Shown here: in pieces, positions 30,827 through 39,903 of the stretch
Layout: each line of letters opens with the position of its first letter
Numbering within the stretch: position 1 is the stretch's first letter
DNA from: Ignavibacteriales bacterium
Lineage (GTDB): Bacteria; Bacteroidota; Ignavibacteria; Ignavibacteriales; Melioribacteraceae
Reading direction: 5' to 3'
Assembly: GCA_020635285.1 (NCBI GenBank)
Contig: JACKAB010000009.1
Location: 62,001 to 126,000 of the forward strand
DNA: 64,000 bases
Made by a program: the position numbers and the translations under genes
The notes under the pieces: generated by a model
Database searches by the model: none
Told to the model about the DNA's origin: nothing
Seen by the model: the letters and a program-made list of their open reading frames with translations, nothing else

Positions 30827-33800
30827 ATGAAAAATATAATAATTTTTATTTTATTATCCTGCTTTGAAATTGTAGCTCAGAATAGCTTAGCAACATTACC
30901 CGATTGGGAAAATCCACTTGTAATTGGAATCAATAAAGAACCTGCACGATTAAGTTTTATTCATTATCCAGATGCGAAAAGTGCTTTGGCGGATAGTGGA
31001 TTAGAAATTCAATCTCCATATTATAAATCTCTGGATGGAATTTGGAAATTTCTCTGGTCAAAAAATCCAGCTGAAAGACCAGAGAATTTTTATAGAATCG
31101 ATTATGACGTTACTAAATGGGCAGATATTCATGTCCCTTCAAGCTGGCAAACAGAAGGATTTGGCACAGCAATTTATTTGAATGAAAAATATCCATTTAA
31201 TCCAGAGGGTCCAGCCAACCCACCTCTAATTCCAAAAGATAATAATCCGGTTGGATCATATAGTACAACTTTTTCTACACCCAATAATTGGGATGGAAGA
31301 GATGTTTATATCCATTTCGGTGGAGTAAAAAGTGCTTTCTACATTTGGTTGAACGGTAAAAAAGTGGGCTATAGCCAAGGCAGTATGACTCCCGCTGAAT
31401 TTAATATAACTTCATTTTTACAAAAAGGAAAAAATCAATTATCTGTTGAAGTGTATCGCTGGTCTGATGGATCATACCTCGAAGATCAAGACATGTGGCG
31501 GTTTAGCGGAATTTTCAGAAGTGTGTATTTATATTCTGTAACTAGTGAGCATATAGAAGATTTCTTTGTTCGTTCAAAACTTGATGACCGTTATGAAGAC
31601 GGCTTGTTGAATATTACTGTTAAAGTTAGAAATTCAGGCACTGACAATTTAAAGCCCGCAAAGGTAGAAGCATATCTTTATAATTCAAATGGAAAAATAT
31701 TAGGAAATTCACCAATAGCAGTATCTCATACTGGTACAAGTATTCCTCCTGGGACTTTAGCAATTGCTGAACTAAATGCAAAAATTGAAAAACCTAAAAA
31801 ATGGACAGCTGAAACTCCGAACCTATACACTATAATTTTAGTTTTAAAAGATGAGAATGATAATGTAATTGAGGCAGCAAGATCAACAACCGGATTTCGT
31901 ACTATTGAGATAAAAGATGGAATGTTATTAGTTAATGGTGTTTCTATAAAATTAAAAGGAACTAATATTCACGATCATGATCCATACCATGGAAGAGCGC
32001 TAGATTATAAATGGATTGTTGAAGATTTGAAATTAATGAAGCAATGCAATATAAATGCAGTAAGATTTTCGCATTATCCACATGATCCAAGATATTATGA
32101 TATATTTGACAAATATGGAATGTTTGTAATTGATGAAGCAAATTTAGAAACTCACGGAATTTCATTTAGAAAAGATTTACTTCCTGGAAGTGATCCTCTT
32201 TGGACTGATGCAGTTCTGGAAAGAACGAAAAGAATGTTCGAAACCAATAAAAATCATCCTTCAGTTATTATTTGGTCTCTTGGTAATGAGGCCGGTCATG
32301 GAGACAATTTTAAAATTATGGCTTCATATCTTAGAGCTGTTGATCCATCACGACCAATACATTATCAACATATGAATAGTATTGCAGATATGGATAGTTA
32401 TATGTATCCAACTCCGGAGCAACTTGAAAGTATTGCAACCTCCACGACGAAACCGATAATTCTATGTGAGTACGCGCATTCGATGGGTAACTCAACTGGT
32501 AATATGAAAGTTTATTGGGATATAATTGAACGTCATAAAAATATTATTGGCGGATTGATATGGGATTGGGTTGATCAAGGATTATACAAAAAAGACAAAA
32601 ACGGTAAAATGTTTTGGGCTTATGGCGGAGATATGGGTGACAAAGTAAATGACGCAAACTTTTGTATTAACGGTATTGTACAACCAGACAGGTCTCCTCT
32701 ACCTGAATACTACGAAACAAAACACATTTATCATCAGTATATAAATTTGACTCCAATGGATTTATCCAAAGGACAATTATTAATTAAAAATAATTACTAT
32801 CACTCTGATCTTAGCAATTATGAATTGCGTTGGAATCTTTCTCAAAATGGTGAAGTAATACAATCTGGAATTATTGATACAATAAAAACCGCACCGGGTA
32901 AAAGGGAACGAGTTGAACTACCCATTAAGCAACCACTATTGATTCCTGGATGTGAGTATTGGTTAAATGTTAGTTTCAATATGAAGAAAAATGAATTCTG
33001 GGCTGATAAAGAATTTGTAGTAGCTTGGGAACAATTTAAAATGCCTTGGGCGGTTGCTCCAGCACCAATAAAGAGTTTTAATAGTTCAAACCCAATTATG
33101 GTTGAGCAGTCTGAGAATTATGTTAATGTAAATGGGGATGAATTTAAAATCGTTATTTATAAAAAGGATGGTGCTCTTGAAAGTTATAATTGGAAAGGCA
33201 ATGATTTAATTAAAGGTTCTTTACACCCAAATTATTGGAGAGCTCCAACAGACAATGATATAGCTGGATTTAAAGGTGAACTGGATCCGTGGAAAGATGC
33301 AGCAAGCGGAAGAAAAGTTGATAAGGTAAATGTTTCTCAACCAGATCAAAATAAATTAATTGTTTCAGTTGATGGAACAGTAGCAATTGGTAAATCCAAA
33401 TGGAATGAAACCTATACAATATATGGAAATGGTGTTATTAAGGTTGCTCAGCAGCTTTTCCCAATTGGAGATGTGCCAAATGATATTGCAAAAATTGGAT
33501 CTGAAATGAAAATTCCAAATCAATACAATAAAATGAGCTGGTATGGAAGGGGACCTTGGGAAAATTACTTGGATCGCCAAACTGGTTCAAGCGTTGGAGT
33601 TTATTCAGGTTTAGTTGATAGCTTATGGACAAATTATGTTCGACCACAAGAGAACGGCAATAGATGCGATGTGCGTTGGGTTGCCTTTACAAATTATACA
33701 GGAGAAGGATTACTTGCAATTGGTGATCCAACACTTAGTGTAAGTGCTTGGCCTTACTCACTTCAAGATTTAGAACAAGCAAAACATATTAGCGATTTAC

Positions 33801-34000
33801 CCCATAGAGATTTTATTACTGTGAATTTGGACTATAAACAAATGGGAGTTGGCGGTATAAACACTTGGAGTAGTGTTGCAAGACCTTTACCGGAATTCTC
33901 TCTTCCTTCAAATGAATCTTACAATTATGAATTCTATTTGATGCCTTACTCACCCGAAATGGGTTCATTAGATAAAGTTGCAAATTTCAGATTACCGTAG
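30827..34000 (+). CDS. Secreted LacZ-type GH2 beta-galactosidase
   Basis: At 1,057 residues it has the full five-domain LacZ architecture: signal peptide (IIIFILLSCFEIVAQ), sugar-binding domain (YKSLDGIWKFLWSKNPAERP, VPSSWQTEGF), two Ig-like domains flanking the TIM barrel, and the C-terminal Bgal_small_N supersandwich (YWRAPTDNDIAGF, WYGRGPWENYLDR). Glu488 in IWSLGNEAGHG is the acid/base and Glu548 in IILCEYAHSMGN the nucleophile, both in classic LacZ context. It hydrolyses terminal beta-galactosides to galactose, probably in the periplasm. It is intact and follows the GH2 before it by 46 bases. A second LacZ-type enzyme is at 47894. Confidence 0.95.
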   Translation: MKNIIIFILLSCFEIVAQNSLATLPDWENPLVIGINKEPARLSFIHYPDAKSALADSGLEIQSPYYKSLDGIWKFLWSKNPAERPENFYRIDYDVTKWADIHVPSSWQTEGFGTAIYLNEKYPFNPEGPANPPLIPKDNNPVGSYSTTFSTPNNWDGRDVYIHFGGVKSAFYIWLNGKKVGYSQGSMTPAEFNITSFLQKGKNQLSVEVYRWSDGSYLEDQDMWRFSGIFRSVYLYSVTSEHIEDFFVRSKLDDRYEDGLLNITVKVRNSGTDNLKPAKVEAYLYNSNGKILGNSPIAVSHTGTSIPPGTLAIAELNAKIEKPKKWTAETPNLYTIILVLKDENDNVIEAARSTTGFRTIEIKDGMLLVNGVSIKLKGTNIHDHDPYHGRALDYKWIVEDLKLMKQCNINAVRFSHYPHDPRYYDIFDKYGMFVIDEANLETHGISFRKDLLPGSDPLWTDAVLERTKRMFETNKNHPSVIIWSLGNEAGHGDNFKIMASYLRAVDPSRPIHYQHMNSIADMDSYMYPTPEQLESIATSTTKPIILCEYAHSMGNSTGNMKVYWDIIERHKNIIGGLIWDWVDQGLYKKDKNGKMFWAYGGDMGDKVNDANFCINGIVQPDRSPLPEYYETKHIYHQYINLTPMDLSKGQLLIKNNYYHSDLSNYELRWNLSQNGEVIQSGIIDTIKTAPGKRERVELPIKQPLLIPGCEYWLNVSFNMKKNEFWADKEFVVAWEQFKMPWAVAPAPIKSFNSSNPIMVEQSENYVNVNGDEFKIVIYKKDGALESYNWKGNDLIKGSLHPNYWRAPTDNDIAGFKGELDPWKDAASGRKVDKVNVSQPDQNKLIVSVDGTVAIGKSKWNETYTIYGNGVIKVAQQLFPIGDVPNDIAKIGSEMKIPNQYNKMSWYGRGPWENYLDRQTGSSVGVYSGLVDSLWTNYVRPQENGNRCDVRWVAFTNYTGEGLLAIGDPTLSVSAWPYSLQDLEQAKHISDLPHRDFITVNLDYKQMGVGGINTWSSVARPLPEFSLPSNESYNYEFYLMPYSPEMGSLDKVANFRLP

Positions 34001-34037
34001 ATCTCTAAATTTAAATTCATTGAGAAAATAAAACATA

Positions 34038-36179
34038 ATGAAAATCACAATTCTTAGTCAGAATATTTTTCTAATCTTATTCCTTCTATTTGTAACACTT
34101 TCGTTTACCCTAATTGATGAAGATAAGAATCAATATATTGAGCTTAATAAAATAGTGGAGACGAATACAAATTGTAAATTTGTTACTAATGAAAATAATA
34201 TTGAAGTAACACCACAGAAAGATAACACCAGTGTTGTAATTTGGCAAAAAGGAGATGATCAAGATTGGGCAATGGGAAAATATTTGGTTGTTGAGATTTT
34301 TGATGAAAATGATTTTAGTGGTGTTATAAATATTGAGTTTTATAAAGAGACTGGAAATTTATCTTCGGAAAAAATAGTCTTGCAGAGTGGTGAAGTTGCT
34401 TTAGAAGAAAAAGATAAGCCTTGGTTTTCATCATTGATGGGAATATTGCCAAAGTTAAAAACTAAAATAGTTTTTCCATTAAGCTATATAGATGCACAGA
34501 CTCTTTTTGTTACTCGTTCTCCACGTCAGTTAAAAGGTACAATAAATGGTAACAGACTCGATCCCAAAGATATAACAAAAGTTGCTTTAAGATTTGGGCC
34601 ATATTTTGATCCATATTTTGAACCAAAATTTAAAATTTCTTCTATTTATATAAGTAATAACAAACCTAAACCTTATGCCACTATTGATGCTCCCATAATT
34701 GATGAATTTGGGCAATGGAAATTAAAAGATTGGAAAGGAAAAATTAAATCAGAAAAAGAGCTAATTTCAAAAGGACTAGAACTTAGAAAAGAAGTTGCTT
34801 CTGCAAGGTTTCCGGAAAATTGGAGTAAGTATGGAGGGTGGAAGGATAAAGAATTTGAATCAACAGGATTTTTTAGAACGCAGAATGATGGAAAGCGCTG
34901 GTGGCTGGTTGACCCAGATGGGTATGCATTTTTAAGCGTTGGCGTTGATTGCTTTAGAAAAAATTCATTGGGTCCGGTAGAAGGAATTGAGGATTTATTT
35001 GATTGGCTTCCAAATGAGAATGATACCGAGTATTCGTCATTATCCAAAGATCGTAATGGATATAAAAGTATGGATTTTTATGTCTCTAATATGATTCGTG
35101 TCTTTGGTAAAGATTGGAAAAATGATTGGAATGCTATCTCTTCCGGTTTAATGAAGAAGTACAGAATAAACACAATTGGTAATTGGTCAGAACTTGACTT
35201 TGCGAAAAAAATAAAAGTTCCATATGTACTGCCGATGCGTGATTTTCCATCGACTGATGTACTTTTATATAGAGATTTCCCAGATGTTTATTCAGACGAA
35301 TATCAGATTAATTCAGAAAAGTTTGCGCAACAATTAAATGAATTTAAAGATGATCAATATTTGATTGGATATTTTTTACGCAATGAACCTCATTGGGCAT
35401 TTGGCTATCATAATCTTGCTTATGAAATGTTTGGCACAAATCAGCAATCATCTACAAAACATGAATTTATAAAATGGATAAATGAGAGATATCAAAATTC
35501 AATTGAATCATTTAATACAAGTTGGAAAATGAATCTAAATAATTTTGAAGAATTAAAAGTAATGACCTTCAAAGATTATCCTTCCGAAATAGCCGATTCG
35601 GATTTTTATAAGTTTTCAGAAATTATGGTAGCAAAATATGTTGATATAGCATGTGATGAGGTTAAGAAAATTGATGGAAATCATTTAAACTTAGGCATGC
35701 GTTACGCTTGGTTAAGCTCTGATTTATTATACAAAGCTGGAGAAAGATTTGATGTTTTTTCAATAAATGGTTATGGAATTGATCCTCCGCCCACTGCAGA
35801 AATTGCACAAAAAAGTGGTAAACCAATAATGATTGGCGAATTTCATCATGGTGCTGTTGATAGAGGATTGCCTGCCACCGGAATTATTGGTGTATTAAGT
35901 CAAGGAGATAGAGCGGATGCTTATCGTAATTACATTGAGCAAGGATTCTCCAGACCCGAACTTATCGGCATGCATTACTTCCAATGGATTGATCAACCTT
36001 TTTATGGCCGTTTTGATGGCGAGAATTATAACATAGGAATAGTTGATATCACAAATCAGCCTTATGAAGAATTAACTAAAGCGATGACTATAACTAATGA
36101 AAGAATTTATGAAGTTGGCAGTGATCAAACTATTCCATTCAAAAAAGACATAACAAAGATTCCTCCAATTCATTACTAG
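34038..36179 (+). CDS. Secreted clan GH-A glycosidase, GH42/GH50 (agarase-like)
   Basis: The 713-residue protein has an N-terminal signal segment (IFLILFLLFVTLSFTL), a beta-rich N-terminal domain to about 215 and a TIM barrel from about 280. The barrel opens with RWWLVDPDGYAFLSVGVD, a motif I associate with agarase-like (GH50) enzymes. Candidate catalytic residues are Glu450 in YFLRNEPHW (acid/base, at the strand-4 'NE' position) and Glu601 in PIMIGEFHHG (nucleophile). The C-terminal HYFQWIDQPFYGRFDGENYNIG segment is also barrel-like. It would act on a beta-galactan, possibly an agar- or porphyran-like one, but exo-beta-galactosidase activity on plant galactan is equally consistent. The family call is a best guess; the clan is more certain. 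Confidence 0.65.
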   Translation: MKITILSQNIFLILFLLFVTLSFTLIDEDKNQYIELNKIVETNTNCKFVTNENNIEVTPQKDNTSVVIWQKGDDQDWAMGKYLVVEIFDENDFSGVINIEFYKETGNLSSEKIVLQSGEVALEEKDKPWFSSLMGILPKLKTKIVFPLSYIDAQTLFVTRSPRQLKGTINGNRLDPKDITKVALRFGPYFDPYFEPKFKISSIYISNNKPKPYATIDAPIIDEFGQWKLKDWKGKIKSEKELISKGLELRKEVASARFPENWSKYGGWKDKEFESTGFFRTQNDGKRWWLVDPDGYAFLSVGVDCFRKNSLGPVEGIEDLFDWLPNENDTEYSSLSKDRNGYKSMDFYVSNMIRVFGKDWKNDWNAISSGLMKKYRINTIGNWSELDFAKKIKVPYVLPMRDFPSTDVLLYRDFPDVYSDEYQINSEKFAQQLNEFKDDQYLIGYFLRNEPHWAFGYHNLAYEMFGTNQQSSTKHEFIKWINERYQNSIESFNTSWKMNLNNFEELKVMTFKDYPSEIADSDFYKFSEIMVAKYVDIACDEVKKIDGNHLNLGMRYAWLSSDLLYKAGERFDVFSINGYGIDPPPTAEIAQKSGKPIMIGEFHHGAVDRGLPATGIIGVLSQGDRADAYRNYIEQGFSRPELIGMHYFQWIDQPFYGRFDGENYNIGIVDITNQPYEELTKAMTITNERIYEVGSDQTIPFKKDITKIPPIHY

Positions 36180-36249
36180 TCTGCAAAAGAAGTATTAAAA
36201 TACAATATATAATTTCTAATCTTTTATTTGAGGTTGAGGATAAATAATT

Positions 36250-38709
36250 ATGAAAGTTTCGACAAAGTTTTATACGATATTTTTCGTTTTATTTTTACTG
36301 ATTTTTGTAAACATTCAGGTTAATGCTTCCTACATTGATAAAAATAATAAACGAATTCTATTTGATTTTAATTGGAAGTTCCAACTTGGTGATGTGCAGA
36401 ATGCAGAGACGAATGAAGTTAATGATGATAACTGGCGTGATTTGGATCTTCCACATGATTGGAGCATTGAAGGTGAAATTAGTGAGGACGCTCCTGCCGG
36501 TGGAAACGGAGGTTATTTCCCGACCGGTATTGGCTGGTATAGAAAGCATTTTGATATTATTAAAGAAGATCTGAATAAAATAATATGGATTGAGTTTGAC
36601 GGTGTTTATATGAATAGTGATGTATGGATAAATGGAAATCATTTAGGAAATTATCCATTCGGCTACTCATCTTTTTATTATGATATAACTCCCTATTTGA
36701 AAGCAGGAGAAAATATTATTGCTGTCAAAGTTGATAATTCTCAACAGCCGAATTCTAGGTGGTATAGTGGTTCCGGAATCTATAGAAATGTTTGGCTCAT
36801 CAAACAAGACCCGCTTCACATAGCGCATTGGGGTGTTTATGTTACAACCCCAGAGGTATCAAAAGAATCGGCAGTTATTGAAATAAAAACAAAAATTGAT
36901 AATGAAAATAAATCATTACAAAATGGAAAACTTCGTTCAGTACTCTTAGATAGTAAAGGAAATCAAGTTGCTAAAAATGAAATTGGTTTTTCAATAGATT
37001 CTGAGAAAACCCAGGAACTTAATCAGCAAATAAAAATTAATTCGCCATCCTTGTGGTCAGTTAACTCACCTACTTTATATAAACTTCATCAGACTATTGT
37101 TAACGAAAATAATGAAGTTGATAGTCAGACAACAATAATAGGAATACGTAAAATTGAATATGATGTAAACAAAGGTTTCTTTCTAAATGATGAGCATATC
37201 AAAATGAATGGTGTTTGTCTTCATCATGATGGTGGAAGTGTTGGAGCAGCAGTTCCTATAGGTATTTGGAAATATCGTTTAGAAAAATTAAAAAAAATGG
37301 GATGCAATGCTATCCGCACTTCCCATAATCCTCCGGCTCCAGAATTTCTTGATTTGTGCGATGAGATGGGATTTCTTGTTATGGATGAATCTTTTGACGA
37401 ATGGAAAATTGGGAAACGGAAATATGCCTATAATATGTACTTTGATGAGTGGAATAAAACTGATCTAATTGCTATGCTGCATCGTGATAGAAATCATCCA
37501 TCAATTGTTTTGTGGAGTGTTGGCAATGAAATCCCAGATCAGAAAACGGAAGAAGGTGCAAAAACTTTAAAAGCTTTGACCGATATTTGTCATGAAGAAG
37601 ATCCAACTCGACCGGTTACATCCGCGTGTGATAATATTGCTGCTGATGGTGGGGCAACAACTCTTGAATTTTTGAATGCCCTTGATATTGTTGGTTACAA
37701 TTATGTAGATCGTTGGCATGAAAGACAAGAATTATATTTCAGTATTGATCGACATGAACATCCCAACTGGAAAATGATTGGAACTGAAAATGGGTCAAAT
37801 CATGGAAATAATAGAGGTAGCTATTCATTAGGAGATGACCTCAACTCAGTAAAGCCGGATTATAATTATAATATGATTAATTCTGAGCAGTTATGGAAAT
37901 TTGTAAAAATTCATGATTATGTAATTGGCGATTTTATGTGGACAGGAATTGATTATCTTGGCGAATCACGATGGCCGGGTATTAGTAGGTCTTTTGCGCC
38001 GCTTGATCTTTGCGGATTTCCTAAAGACGGTTTTTATTTTTATCAAAGTCAATGGACAGCAGAACCGATGCTGCATCTTTTCCCTCATTGGAATTGGGAA
38101 GGAAGAGAAGGACAAATAATTCCCGTACTTTGCTACACAAACTGCAATGAAGTGGAATTGTTTGTAAATGGAAAATCATATGGAGAAAAACGAATTGAAT
38201 TTCCAAGACAAGGACATTCCGGTGCATGGAATAAATTTGATAATCCAGTTGTTAATCCTACCACAGCTGATCTTCATCTTCAATGGGATATTCCTTATTC
38301 ACCAGGAACATTAAAAGCCGTTGGTAAAGTTAATGGAAAAATTGTTTCTACTTTTGAAATTAAAACAACCGGCAATCCATCTAAATTAAAGTTACTTCCA
38401 GATTCGGATACTTTGTTAATTGATGAACGCGGTGTAGCAAATGTAAGAGTAGAAATTTTGGATTCACAAGGAAATATAGTTCCAACTGCCGATAATCTTG
38501 TTACGTTTTTAATTGAAGGCGAAGGTAAAATAATTGGAGTTGGAAACGGAGATCCAAATGATCATATGTCATTTAAACTTTCAGAAAGAAAAGCATTTAA
38601 CGGATTGTGCCAAGTCGTAATTCAATCAACACAAAAAAGTGGAAAAATTAAATTAACTGCAAAATCAAACAAATTAAAAGAAGCACATTTAGATTTATAT
38701 TCTCATTAA
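36250..38709 (+). CDS. Secreted GH2 beta-galactosidase, DUF4982/Big-like type
   Basis: An intact paralogue (819 residues) of the genes at 28350 and 53549. Signal peptide (IFFVLFLLIFVNIQVNAS), sugar-binding domain (LPHDWSIEGEI, GIGWYRKHF), Ig-like domain, TIM barrel with Glu427 in LWSVGNEIPDQ (acid/base) and Glu513 in MIGTENGSN (nucleophile), DUF4982-like domain (YTNCNEVELFVNGKSYG) and a final Big-like domain (IVPTADNLVTFLIEGEGKI). Enzymes of this build in Bacteroidota are beta-galactosidases acting on complex galactans or glycoproteins. It lies 71 bases after the clan-A enzyme and 24 bases before the GH43 exo-galactanase-like gene, and is probably co-transcribed with both. Confidence 0.92.
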   Translation: MKVSTKFYTIFFVLFLLIFVNIQVNASYIDKNNKRILFDFNWKFQLGDVQNAETNEVNDDNWRDLDLPHDWSIEGEISEDAPAGGNGGYFPTGIGWYRKHFDIIKEDLNKIIWIEFDGVYMNSDVWINGNHLGNYPFGYSSFYYDITPYLKAGENIIAVKVDNSQQPNSRWYSGSGIYRNVWLIKQDPLHIAHWGVYVTTPEVSKESAVIEIKTKIDNENKSLQNGKLRSVLLDSKGNQVAKNEIGFSIDSEKTQELNQQIKINSPSLWSVNSPTLYKLHQTIVNENNEVDSQTTIIGIRKIEYDVNKGFFLNDEHIKMNGVCLHHDGGSVGAAVPIGIWKYRLEKLKKMGCNAIRTSHNPPAPEFLDLCDEMGFLVMDESFDEWKIGKRKYAYNMYFDEWNKTDLIAMLHRDRNHPSIVLWSVGNEIPDQKTEEGAKTLKALTDICHEEDPTRPVTSACDNIAADGGATTLEFLNALDIVGYNYVDRWHERQELYFSIDRHEHPNWKMIGTENGSNHGNNRGSYSLGDDLNSVKPDYNYNMINSEQLWKFVKIHDYVIGDFMWTGIDYLGESRWPGISRSFAPLDLCGFPKDGFYFYQSQWTAEPMLHLFPHWNWEGREGQIIPVLCYTNCNEVELFVNGKSYGEKRIEFPRQGHSGAWNKFDNPVVNPTTADLHLQWDIPYSPGTLKAVGKVNGKIVSTFEIKTTGNPSKLKLLPDSDTLLIDERGVANVRVEILDSQGNIVPTADNLVTFLIEGEGKIIGVGNGDPNDHMSFKLSERKAFNGLCQVVIQSTQKSGKIKLTAKSNKLKEAHLDLYSH

Positions 38710-38733
38710 AAATAAATTCTAAGGGCGAGAAAT

Positions 38734-39869
38734 ATGAGAAAAATATTTTTTACAATTATTTTACTTTTTTCTACAATATTTATTTTTGGTCAGTCAGACG
38801 AATATACTAGTTTTTATCCTGGTGAAATTTGGAAAGACAATTATGGGAAGCACATAAATGCTCACGGCGGCGGAATTCTTTATAAAGATGGAATTTACTA
38901 TTGGTTTGGTGAACACAAAATTGCTGGTCCCGAAGGAAATAAAGCACAAATAGGAGTTCATTGTTATTCTTCAAAAGATTTATATAACTGGAAAGATGAA
39001 GGAATTGTACTTTCTGTAGATGCTTTTAATCCAAATTCTGAAATTACAAAAGGATGTGTTTTGGAACGTCCCAAGGTTGTTTACAATGAAAAAACAAATA
39101 AATATGTAATGTGGTTTCATTTGGAATTGAAAGGACAAGGTTATTCAGCAGCTAGATGTGGAGTTGCAACATCTGATAAAGTCACGGGTCCTTTTACCTA
39201 TTTAAAATCTTACAGGCCTAATAAAAATATTTGGCCGGTGAATGCTAGTAAAAATGACACAACTGAAGTTACTGGAGGAGATTCTACGTTATTGAAAATC
39301 CCAGGTAATGAAGCTGCAATTGCAGGATATTTTTAAGACGTGATTTTCATGCCGGTCAAATGGCAAGAGATATGACAATATTTAAAGATGATGATGATAA
39401 AGCTTATTTAATTTATGCATCAGAGGAAAATTATACCATGAATATTTCTGAGTTATCTGATGATTATACTTCATTTAGTGGAAAATGGTATCGTTTATTT
39501 CCTGGCGGTCACAATGAAGCTCCGGCAATATTTAAGAATAATGGAAAATATTATTTGATAACTTCAGGCTGCACTGGCTGGGCTCCAAATTCAGCTCGCT
39601 CTGCGGTTACAGATGATCTGTTCGGAAAATGGAAAGAACTTGGAAATCCGGCCATTGGAGAAAATTCCGAAATAACTTTTGATTCACAAAGTACTTATGT
39701 GGTTCCAGTCCAAGGGAAAGATAATGCATTTATTTTAATGTCTGATCGATGGAATCCTAAAAATCCAATTGACGGAAGATACATTTGGCTTCCAATTCAG
39801 TTTGATGGAGAGAAATTAATTATTATTTGGCATGATGAATGGGATTTAAGTTTCTTTGATAAAAATTAA
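38734..39869 (+). CDS. GH43 subfamily-24-like exo-beta-1,3-galactanase (one frameshift)
   Basis: The signal peptide (IFFTIILLFSTIFIFGQ) is followed by a single GH43 propeller of about 375 residues. The opening INAHGGGILYKDGIYYWFGE and the later GGHNEAPAIFK and FDSQSTYVVPV match the exo-beta-1,3-galactanase branch. That branch lacks the usual GH43 Asp base and uses a Gln (here in DSQSTYV) with a Glu acid (here in HNEAP). The enzyme would trim the beta-1,3-galactan backbone of type II arabinogalactan. The frame breaks at the five-T run about 39330-39334. One more T gives GYFLRRDFHAGQMARDM, a family motif, so the break looks like a sequencing error. It is 24 bases downstream of a GH2 beta-galactosidase. 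Confidence 0.85.
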
Positions 39870-39903
39870 TCAATAATTACTAAACATTTAATTAGGAAAG
39901 TAT

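Noticed and set aside
34673..35047. 124-codon open frame on the minus strand
   Set aside because: It lies wholly inside the intact clan-A glycosidase gene, has no signal, motif or ribosome site of its own, and is best explained as antisense shadow.
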